Shown: piece by piece, positions 27,357-34,541 of the stretch | Layout: every line of letters begins with the position of its first letter | How positions within the stretch are numbered: position 1 is the first letter of the stretch | Origin: Minisyncoccota bacterium | GTDB taxonomy: Bacteria; Patescibacteriota; Minisyncoccia; Phycocordibacterales; UBA9973 | Assembly: GCA_017991895.1 (NCBI GenBank) | Contig: JAGOPR010000006.1 | Coordinates: forward strand, 1-34,541 | DNA length: 34,541 nt | Reading direction: 5' to 3' | Program-made: the position numbers and the translations under genes | Notes under the pieces: model-generated | The model's input: the letters and a program-made list of their open reading frames with translations, nothing else | Database searches by the model: none | Told to the model about the DNA's origin: nothing

Positions 27357-28796
27357 GTTTTTGGGTACCTCCATCGTAAAATCCCCTGTTCGCTCATGTA
27401 AATCAATCGGATACTCCCCTGTAAAACATGATGTTGAGAAACGCTCTTGTGGAAGTCCTGTCGCTTTTACAAGTCCGTCAAGAGAGATGAAGTGAAGCGA
27501 TGTTGCTCCAAGAAATTCGCGGATTTCTTCTACTGTTTTCTGTGAAGCAATAAGATTTTTCTGTTGTGGGGTGTCGATACCATAAAAATCTGGAAAACGA
27601 ACTGGCGGAGATGAAATCAAAAAGTGCACTTCTTTTGCGCCTGCTTCAAATATTGCCTGCACGAGCTGGCGACTTGTCGTACCACGAACAATTGAGTCAT
27701 CCATAATAATGACACTCTTGCCGACAAGGACTTCCGCAAGTGGAGTAAGCTTGAGCTTCACTCCAAGATCACGCGTGTGCTGTTCTGGCTCGATGAACGT
27801 GCGATGAATGTAACGATTTTTTACGAGCGCCATTTCAAGAGGAATACCACTCTCTGCTGAAAATCCGATAGCAACGGGAATTGCTGTCTCTGGAACAGGG
27901 ACCACAATGTCAGCTTTTATTTTAAATTCGCGAGCTAGTTCAACTCCAGAATTGCGACGAACATCATAAACAAGCTTCCCTGCAATTGTTGAATCTGGAC
28001 GAGCGAAGTATACAAATTCGAAAAGGTCGAGCTTTGGTGTTGGTGGGATAACTTGTTCTTGTCTCATACCATGTTCGTCAAACCAAACCATTTCCCCCGG
28101 TTCAATTTCGCGCATGAATGTTGCTCCCATTGATTTGAACGCGCATGATTCTGACGCAACAGCAAATCCCCCATTTATTTTTCCAAGACAAAGTGGTCGA
28201 ATTCCAAATCCATCACGCACGGCAAGAAGTGTCGTCGGTGTGGCGATGACAAGTGCGTATGCTCCTGTAAACAAATGAAGAACTGCCTTAACTGCGTCTT
28301 GTAATTGTTTACCATTGTTCATTTCGTGAGCAATAGCTTCGGTCATGAGCTCAGAATCACTTCGATGATCAAGACGGACACCTGTATTTTTTAAAAATTC
28401 TTTAAGTGCTTCGACGCTCGGCAAATTTCCATTGTGAGCGAGTGCGACGATACCACCAGAAGAATCTTCGTTGTGAGGGTCAGTCTGAACATCGATAACC
28501 TCATCTATGACAATCGGCTGAGAATGACAAAGCATTGAGTCGCCACTTGTTGAATATCGATTGTGTCCAATAGCAAGAAATCCCTGTAGACGTTTTAAAT
28601 GCTCTTCAGTATAGGCAGAAGAAACAAGACCCATTCCACGATGCGTGTAAAGAGCCTCTCCGTTTCCTACAGTAATTCCAGAACTTTCCTGTCCTCTATG
28701 CTGGAGAGAAAACAAACCGAAAAATGAAAGACGAGAGACATCTAATCCCTTGCCATAGATTCCGAATATTCCGCATTTTTCTCCAAGATGTTCCAT
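27354..28796 (-). CDS. purF: Amidophosphoribosyltransferase
   Basis: PurF makes 5-phosphoribosylamine from PRPP and glutamine, the committed step of the pathway. The 480-residue protein has a short propeptide (MEHLGEK) before the nucleophile Cys8 in CGIFGIYG. It then shows LQHRGQESSGI, GHNRYSTSG, HNGNL and DHRSDSELM in the glutaminase domain, and VIIMDDSIVRGTT as the PRPP loop. It is B. subtilis-like in sequence. Two of the four iron-sulfur Cys positions look replaced, however: PDFYGID where PCFYGID is usual, and STSCFTG where CxxCFTG is usual. An intact 4Fe-4S cluster is unlikely. Confidence 0.96.
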   Translation of the reverse strand: MEHLGEKCGIFGIYGKGLDVSRLSFFGLFSLQHRGQESSGITVGNGEALYTHRGMGLVSSAYTEEHLKRLQGFLAIGHNRYSTSGDSMLCHSQPIVIDEVIDVQTDPHNEDSSGGIVALAHNGNLPSVEALKEFLKNTGVRLDHRSDSELMTEAIAHEMNNGKQLQDAVKAVLHLFTGAYALVIATPTTLLAVRDGFGIRPLCLGKINGGFAVASESCAFKSMGATFMREIEPGEMVWFDEHGMRQEQVIPPTPKLDLFEFVYFARPDSTIAGKLVYDVRRNSGVELAREFKIKADIVVPVPETAIPVAIGFSAESGIPLEMALVKNRYIHRTFIEPEQHTRDLGVKLKLTPLAEVLVGKSVIIMDDSIVRGTTSRQLVQAIFEAGAKEVHFLISSPPVRFPDFYGIDTPQQKNLIASQKTVEEIREFLGATSLHFISLDGLVKATGLPQERFSTSCFTGEYPIDLHERTGDFTMEVPKN

Positions 28797-28798
28797 AA

Positions 28799-28836
28799 AA
28801 TAGTAAGTAGATAGTAGTTAGTAATTAGTAGAAAAT
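28799..28836 (+). repeat. TAGTTAGTA-type repeat at the purF 5' end
   Basis: Starts two bases upstream of the purF start codon and reads TAGTAAGTAGATAGTAGTTA-like units into TAGTAGAAAAT. It is inverted relative to the copy at the purF 3' end. Confidence 0.75.
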
Positions 28837-28847
28837 TCAAACCTAGG

Positions 28848-28900
28848 CCCCAGATCAAGTCTGGGGTGCCATCGATTATTTTTTAAAATAATCGATGGCA
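28848..28900 (-). terminator. Two tandem hairpins at the end of purQ
   Basis: TGCCATCGATTATTTT (28867-28882) pairs perfectly with 28885-28900 and contains the purQ stop codon. CCCCAGA (28848-28854) pairs with TCTGGGG (28860-28866) just beyond. Together they probably end the purL-purQ transcript. Confidence 0.7.
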
Positions 28901-29661
28901 TTCTGGAATAATTTAAAACCGTCTCCGTATTTTGGTATTGTTTTGCCTTTAGCTTTTAGCTCTTCACGAAGCACCATTGCGTCGGGTCGCTGGTGGAAAA
29001 ATATTCCACGCTCTGGGTGGGGCATCATTCCCAAAATACGTCCGTCGTCTGAAAACACTCCTGCAATGTTTCCTGTCGAGCCGTTCGGATTTGCCGGAAG
29101 ATTTTGATACTCACACATATCTCCTTCTGCATACCGAAAGGCTATTGTACCACTATCTTCCATACTCTTTATATCGCCCTCTGGTGGAATATATTTTCCT
29201 TCTCCGTGCGCTATAGGTAAAGAAATCATACCTAAACCCTTTGTCCATGGACTTCGTCCTTCGGGTACGAGATCAACCCATCTGTCGATGTATCGAGCGC
29301 TCTCGTTGTATGTAAGAGCTCCTTCAATAATATCTGCTCCTGTTAGAATTTGAAATCCGTTGCAAATACCGAGCATGAGTGTGTCGCGCTTTCTGAAATC
29401 CGCGATAACTTCGGCTAGATGATTGCGCAAACGATTGCCATACGCCTTTCCCGAACCTGTATCATCGCCATATGAAAATCCTCCCGGCATTGCGAGTATC
29501 TGATACTTATCAAGAATTTTTGGATTCGCGATGACATCATTGATGTGCACGATATCAGCCGAGCCACCTGCTTCTTCAAAAGCAAACTTTGTTTCTTCTT
29601 CGCAGTTGAGACCGTAACCGGAAAAAATAATTACCTTTGGTTTTTTAATAGTCTTTTTCAT
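28876..29661 (-). CDS. purQ: FGAM synthase glutaminase subunit
   Basis: PurQ releases ammonia from glutamine for the PurL subunit that converts FGAR to FGAM. The 261-residue class I amidotransferase has Cys100 in GICNGFQILTG and the His215/Glu217 pair in MMPHPERG. ILAMPGGFSYGDD forms the oxyanion region. It is slightly longer than B. subtilis PurQ (227). The ATG at 29661 begins one base after the purL stop codon, so the two subunits are made from one transcript. An upstream in-frame ATG at 29694 would overlap purL and is less likely. Confidence 0.95.
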   Translation of the reverse strand: MKKTIKKPKVIIFSGYGLNCEEETKFAFEEAGGSADIVHINDVIANPKILDKYQILAMPGGFSYGDDTGSGKAYGNRLRNHLAEVIADFRKRDTLMLGICNGFQILTGADIIEGALTYNESARYIDRWVDLVPEGRSPWTKGLGMISLPIAHGEGKYIPPEGDIKSMEDSGTIAFRYAEGDMCEYQNLPANPNGSTGNIAGVFSDDGRILGMMPHPERGIFFHQRPDAMVLREELKAKGKTIPKYGDGFKLFQNAIDYFKK

Positions 29662-29662
29662 A

Positions 29663-32602
29663 TTAGTATCCCTTAAAGGTTTTATTAAATGCACCGGCTA
29701 ATTTCTCGACCGATGTTTCAATTATTTTTTTCTTGTTTTGTGTAATAACAATCTTTTCATCGTCAGTAACTCGTCCAAGAAGTATGCAATTCTTTCCCAT
29801 AATTTTTTGGAATGCAGACTTGTTCTTTGATGAAACCGTACAAACAATACGTCCCTGACTTTCAGAAAAGAGTGCTCCTTGTGGAGATGTCCATGTGCCA
29901 GAAAGTTTTCCAATATCAGCTGTACAACCGAGTTTGCCTCCGATAGACATTTTCGCAAGGGCAACACCTAGACCACCGTGGCTTACGGCAAATCCTGCGC
30001 TCGTATACTTTCTTGCGCGAGAATATTTCTTGTAGAGCGTTGACCATTTTTTTGCGTCTGTTTTTGGAACATTTTTAGTAACACCACCCACCATTGCGCC
30101 ATAATGAGTTCCGCCAAATTCATCGTGTGTATCACCTATTACAAAAATATAGTCTCCGGCTTTTTTAAAATCGAGCGATACTGCATCGAGAGCGTTAGGC
30201 ATTACAGCAATAGCGGAGATAAGGATTGTTGGGGGAATTGAAATCGCAACGGGCTTTCCGTCTTTATCATAACCTCTAAAATCATTGTGCATACTATCCT
30301 TTCCAGAAATAAAAGGTGTTCCATATATAACTGCTGTCTCATAACATGCACGTCCTGCTTCACGAAGCTCATAGAGAGATTCTGGAGTATCAGATTTTGA
30401 CCAACAGAAATTGTCTAGAATCGCGATAGCATCAAGCGATGCACCTCCCACCAAAGATTGGCGAACTGCCGTATCGATAGCTGAAGATGTCATATTGTAT
30501 GTGTCGCCATCTCCATATGTTGGGTATAACGCACTGGTCATAAGTACTCCAAAAGGTGATCTTAGAACAGGTTTTATTACAGCTGTCGGCGAAGGCACAC
30601 GTCCGCGTCCAACTATCGGTTTTAAAACTGAGCTTCCTTGAACCTCATGATCATACTGCTCCGCTATATATGCATGTGACGAAATAGAAGGACGAGAAAG
30701 TAACGACAGGAGCTCTTTTTCTGGATTACCAAATTTTTTCGGAGAGATTGGAGTCGGAGAATGCTCTCCTTTTTTTACCAGAAGCTCCTCGCGTGGCCAA
30801 CCGTTGTGTAAAAATTCTAGGGACAAATCCATAAGAACATTATTTTCCCAAGAAACTACAGCTCGTCCAGATTTTGTAAATTCTCCAATAACTGTCGCTT
30901 CGACTCCCCGACTCTTACAGAGAGCTTCAAGCTTATTCCATTTTGATTTTGGTACAGAAAGCGTTATGCGTTCCTGAGATTCTGAAATCCAAATCTGCCA
31001 TGGCGCAAGTCCAGAATATTTTACTGGAACTTTTTCTAAATCAACTGCACAACCACCTGCCTCGCGAGCCATTTCAGCGACAGCACATGAAATTCCTCCA
31101 GCACCGTTGTCGGTAATGCTTGTGTAGAGACCAAGGTCTCGAGCTTCTTTTACAATTGCGTCAGAAAATTTCTTTTGAGTTATCGGGTCACCAATCTGGA
31201 CAGCGGTTGCCGGAGAGCCTGAATCGAGCGCAACTGATGAAAATGTTGCTCCATGAATACCATCGAGGCCAACACGATTACCTACGGAAACAATATATTC
31301 GCCAGCGCTTGCAGATTTTTCCCATGAGGGTTTACCGAGAACTTTACGTGGTAGGAGTCCTACTGTTCCGGCAAAGACAAGTGGCTTACCGCGAAAACGG
31401 TCTTCAGTAAGAAGAAATCCATGTGGAGTAGGAATTCCTGATGAGTTACCCCCCACATTTATTCCGCGCACAACACCATCTAGAATACGACGAGGCAATA
31501 GCATCTGTTCACTACATTTTGCGTCTCGGTATAGTGGTCTATCGTCAGTAGGATTGCCCACGCAAAATCCATACATGTTTGCGACTGGTTTTGCACCAAG
31601 CCCTGTACCGATAGCATCGCGATTTACACCTACTACTCCAGTGATTGCACCACCGAATGGGTCGAGCGCACTTGGTGAATTGTGTGTTTCTACTTTATGA
31701 GTTACTAGCCAATTCTTGTCGAAGTCGATGATACCTGAGTTGTCAGAAAAAACTGAGCGACAAAAATCTTTTTTACCTTTCGCCTTTCTGATTTCAACAG
31801 TGGCGCGCTTAATGTAATTTTTATAAATACCGTCGGGAATACCTTCCATTGGTGAAGCAAAAATACGATGCTTGCAATGCTCACTCCATGTCTGAGCAAT
31901 AGACTCAATCTCAATATCTGTCGGACTGCGACCTTCACCTTTAAAATAATCACGAATTGTTTCCATGTCTTTTAAAGAGAGGGCGAGTGGTCCACGACGC
32001 ACACCATCTGTACTTGCGATACCAAGAGTACCTATTTTTTGTAGCTCGTCCGGTGATACATCAAGCGACACTTTGTCGGCCTTGGCATTTGAATAAAGTG
32101 AAACACGAGTAACTTTCTTTGAGAATCCATTCCCGCTCATGTAATCTTTCCATGTAACAATGGTTGCACGTTCGATAAGAGGATTGTGTAGAGACTTTTT
32201 TATTTTTGAAAGCGCCTCGTCTGTAATATCTCCGTATAAAACGTAAACTCTCGCAGATGAAACTATTCCATCTTTTTTCTCGCCAATAACATCAAAAATT
32301 GTTTCTTGGGTTGTTGTTCCAACATTGTCGGTAACTCCTGCCAAATACGCGATTTCTATCGCGACAGAAAAAGGCTTGGCTAGTATCTTGCCGTTTGCAA
32401 AACCCCTTTCGATATGCGGATTGGTAAGAGATGATACAACTTTCGTGACCTCATGCGGAAGAAGCGGAATATCTGTAATATATGAATCAACTATTACAAC
32501 ATCTGTAATACTCTTTGCACCGTGCGATTTGAAATCGCGCATCATCCCCTTCGCCCGAGCATCGGGGATTGTAAGAATGACATCGATACGAGTAGTTTGC
32601 AT
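29663..32602 (-). CDS. purL: FGAM synthase subunit PurSL (PurS-PurL fusion)
   Basis: This is the synthetase part of FGAM synthase, turning FGAR into FGAM with ATP and ammonia from PurQ. At 979 residues it is longer than a stand-alone PurL (about 740) and shorter than the single-chain PurL with a fused glutaminase (about 1300). Residues 1-90 and 95-170 resemble two PurS-like modules (for example NPHIERG and NPLIERA). The catalytic part follows with QTWSEHCKHRIF (His242), KVETHNSPSALDPFGGA, GVGVNRDAIGTG-like loops, TDNGAGGISCAVAEMA and SGKDSMHND. PurQ is a separate gene. The gene lies 17 bases after purA. Confidence 0.95.
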   Translation of the reverse strand: MQTTRIDVILTIPDARAKGMMRDFKSHGAKSITDVVIVDSYITDIPLLPHEVTKVVSSLTNPHIERGFANGKILAKPFSVAIEIAYLAGVTDNVGTTTQETIFDVIGEKKDGIVSSARVYVLYGDITDEALSKIKKSLHNPLIERATIVTWKDYMSGNGFSKKVTRVSLYSNAKADKVSLDVSPDELQKIGTLGIASTDGVRRGPLALSLKDMETIRDYFKGEGRSPTDIEIESIAQTWSEHCKHRIFASPMEGIPDGIYKNYIKRATVEIRKAKGKKDFCRSVFSDNSGIIDFDKNWLVTHKVETHNSPSALDPFGGAITGVVGVNRDAIGTGLGAKPVANMYGFCVGNPTDDRPLYRDAKCSEQMLLPRRILDGVVRGINVGGNSSGIPTPHGFLLTEDRFRGKPLVFAGTVGLLPRKVLGKPSWEKSASAGEYIVSVGNRVGLDGIHGATFSSVALDSGSPATAVQIGDPITQKKFSDAIVKEARDLGLYTSITDNGAGGISCAVAEMAREAGGCAVDLEKVPVKYSGLAPWQIWISESQERITLSVPKSKWNKLEALCKSRGVEATVIGEFTKSGRAVVSWENNVLMDLSLEFLHNGWPREELLVKKGEHSPTPISPKKFGNPEKELLSLLSRPSISSHAYIAEQYDHEVQGSSVLKPIVGRGRVPSPTAVIKPVLRSPFGVLMTSALYPTYGDGDTYNMTSSAIDTAVRQSLVGGASLDAIAILDNFCWSKSDTPESLYELREAGRACYETAVIYGTPFISGKDSMHNDFRGYDKDGKPVAISIPPTILISAIAVMPNALDAVSLDFKKAGDYIFVIGDTHDEFGGTHYGAMVGGVTKNVPKTDAKKWSTLYKKYSRARKYTSAGFAVSHGGLGVALAKMSIGGKLGCTADIGKLSGTWTSPQGALFSESQGRIVCTVSSKNKSAFQKIMGKNCILLGRVTDDEKIVITQNKKKIIETSVEKLAGAFNKTFKGY

Positions 32603-32619
32603 AGTTTTATATATAAATA

Positions 32620-33918
32620 TTATTTTTTAACGACGATCATCTCTGTACGAGCGGGACCGGTCGAAATTATAGAAATGGGTACGCCTACGATACGTTCAAT
32701 GTGTGCAAGGTATTTTTTTGCTTCGTCTGGTAATTCTTTTTCGTTCTGTGCTCCTCGGATTGTAGTCTTCCATCCTTTGAAATGTTCATAATTGGCAACA
32801 ATCTTACTTCCCTCTGTTTCAAAAGGCATAGTTGTGACAGTCTTATCACCTATCTGGTATGAAGTAACAACTGGAATATCATCACACATAGATAGAATAT
32901 CGAGCTTTGTGAGGGCTATTTCTGTAACACCCGAAAGAAGAACTGCGTGTCGGAGAGCTACGAGGTCGAGCCATCCACATCCTCGAGGACGTCCGGTAGT
33001 AGCTCCGTACTCTCCACCCCATTCGCGAAGTTTTGGTTCCATTTCTTCATTTGCGCGAGATGGAAACGGTCCACCACCAACACGTGTTGCATAAGCTTTT
33101 GAAATTCCGATAACACGTCCGATTTTCTGAGGAGCTACTCCTAGGCCTGTACAGACTCCTGAGGCAAGTGTGTTACTTGAAGTAACAAACGGATATGCGA
33201 AACCGTGATCGATGTCGAGCATAGAGCCTTGAGCTCCTTCACCAAGAATTTTTTTATTTAGTGCGAGCTGTTCGTGAACAAAGTTTGAACATTCGACAAA
33301 TTTGTATGTCTTTAGATATTCGATGCAATCAAAAAAATCTTTTTCATTCTTTGCAAAAAGTTCTGAGTCGATTTTAAAATTCATTGCAGACAAGAGCATC
33401 TTATGGTGCTCAGTAAGAACTTTGTATCGATCCATGAAGTCAGCTTCAAAAATGTAACCGCTTCGAATACCGAGGCGTCCTACCTTGTCCATGTATGTTG
33501 GTCCGATACCACGAAGAGTTGTCCCGATTTTGCCAACACCCTTGCTTTCTTCAGTCGCCTTATCGAGTAGCTTGTGAGTTGGAAGTACGAGATTTGCCTC
33601 TTTGGCAATGACAAGACGCTTTCTCGCGCTTGGAGAAAAATTCTCAACATTATCCATTTCTTCTTTAAAACTCACTGGATCTAGCACGACATTGGCACCG
33701 ATAAGATTCATTGGAGCGCATAAAATACCAGATGGAACTGTGTGCAAAATAACAGTCTGATCTCCAGCTGTTACTGTATGTCCTGCATTCGCGCCACCCT
33801 GAAAACGTGCAACGAGATCGTACTCACTTGCAATGGCGTCAACAATTTTTCCTTTTCCTTCATCTCCCCACTGTAACCCTAACACTACGTCGATTTTTGC
33901 TTCGTTGTTGTTATTCAT
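32620..33918 (-). CDS. purA: Adenylosuccinate synthetase
   Basis: PurA joins IMP and aspartate with GTP, the first step from IMP to AMP. The 432-residue protein has the P-loop GLQWGDEGKGK with Asp19, ARFQGGANAGHTV with His47, TLRGIGPTYMDKVGR, EGAQGSMLDIDHG, SSNTLASGVCTGLG, GPFPSRANEE and GATTGRPRGCGWLD. The length is normal. PurB, at 15990, completes the branch to AMP. Upstream lies element A copy 2 and then guaB, so the two enzymes that compete for IMP are neighbours on one strand. A TATAAA lies four bases before the start. Confidence 0.97.
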   Translation of the reverse strand: MNNNNEAKIDVVLGLQWGDEGKGKIVDAIASEYDLVARFQGGANAGHTVTAGDQTVILHTVPSGILCAPMNLIGANVVLDPVSFKEEMDNVENFSPSARKRLVIAKEANLVLPTHKLLDKATEESKGVGKIGTTLRGIGPTYMDKVGRLGIRSGYIFEADFMDRYKVLTEHHKMLLSAMNFKIDSELFAKNEKDFFDCIEYLKTYKFVECSNFVHEQLALNKKILGEGAQGSMLDIDHGFAYPFVTSSNTLASGVCTGLGVAPQKIGRVIGISKAYATRVGGGPFPSRANEEMEPKLREWGGEYGATTGRPRGCGWLDLVALRHAVLLSGVTEIALTKLDILSMCDDIPVVTSYQIGDKTVTTMPFETEGSKIVANYEHFKGWKTTIRGAQNEKELPDEAKKYLAHIERIVGVPISIISTGPARTEMIVVKK

Positions 33919-33930
33919 ATCGTTTATATC

Positions 33931-34056
33931 TAGAAATTAAGAAAATGGATGCAGTTCGAGGCGCGAGTAAGGCTTGCGACCAAGACGTACTTTGAGGTAC
34001 GTTGCGGGAGCAAACGAGCGATGCAACGAAGAAATGCGCCATTTGCTTATTTTCTA
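33931..34056. ncRNA. Structured element A, copy 2, between guaB and purA
   Basis: This 126-base element begins on the base after the guaB TGA. The outer 18-bp helix (33931-33948 with 34039-34056, 16 of 18 paired) has a different sequence from copy 1 but the same length and the same TAGAA/TTCTA ends. The core conserves the GGCGC/GCGCC helix and the ACGTAC/GTACGT hairpin (ACGTAT/ATACGT in copy 1, a compensated change). It fills nearly all of the 138-base guaB-purA gap, so it would lie in a guaB-purA transcript. Confidence 0.6.

Positions 34057-34541
<485 letters not shown>

Noticed and set aside
27321-28836. purF as a composite transposon
   Set aside because: The flanking repeats are short, low-complexity and present elsewhere without mobile genes. 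No transposase or target duplication is seen.
29722-29967. Short ORFs in other frames inside purL, gpmI, eno and purB
   Set aside because: They overlap strongly supported enzyme genes, lack promoters and have compositions typical of shadow frames.

Overview
This window looks like a chromosomal stretch of a small, AT-rich bacterium, most likely a member of the Patescibacteria/CPR (Parcubacteria-like). That placement is an inference from the gene set, the many tiny lineage-specific proteins, the shortened housekeeping proteins (TruB without a PUA domain, a small DUF167 protein, a short-form HPF) and the near absence of Shine-Dalgarno sites. Stop codons are almost all TAA (23) or TAG (13). TGA ends only one of 37 ordinary genes, and an in-frame TAG backs that one up.

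Layout. Positions 1-4126 hold translation and protein maturation genes: pth (cut by the left edge), lepB, hisS, def and fmt. Positions 4123-6215 hold HPF, a DUF167 protein, tRNA-Asn(GTT), a structured intergenic element, a CPBP membrane protease, a YdeI-like protein and a 43-residue very basic protein. Positions 6265-8897 hold three exported or membrane proteins (peptidoglycan-binding, coiled-coil, single-pass). Positions 8989-11786 hold the glycolytic pair eno-gpmI. Positions 11870-12893 hold a 53-residue protein, a tiny transcription unit and truB. From 12919 to the right end the window is a purine island: purH, purB-purC, purM-purE, purD, purN, purF, purQ, purSL (a PurS-PurL fusion), purA and guaB (cut by the right edge). 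Small hypothetical genes on the opposite strand sit between these purine units.

The genes make a nearly complete route from PRPP to IMP and on towards AMP and GMP: PurF, PurD, PurN, PurSL+PurQ, PurM, PurE (class I), PurC, PurB, PurH, then PurA and GuaB. PurK, the usual partner of a class I PurE, is not here. Beside purD lies a GlmU-like nucleotidyltransferase followed by an SDR-type threonine dehydrogenase and a 2-amino-3-ketobutyrate CoA ligase. The last two together convert threonine to glycine, the substrate of PurD.

The most unusual signals are not in the proteins. (1) Eleven transcription units have a -10 hexamer exactly six bases before the start codon, so most mRNAs should be leaderless. 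(2) A 125-126 nt element (A) occurs twice, starting at the stop codons of purH and guaB. Its core is about 80% identical between copies, and its 18-bp outer helix differs in sequence while staying paired. (3) Two tiny minus-strand transcription units (B) consist of a near-consensus promoter, a 23-25 codon ORF and a GAAA-capped perfect terminator hairpin, each just upstream of a hypothetical gene. A third leader, on the plus strand, has a 30-codon ORF and an attenuator-like terminator. (4) Different palindromes overlap the purE, purC, purD and GlmU-like promoters. (5) A TAGTTAGTA-type intergenic repeat flanks hisS, def and purF.
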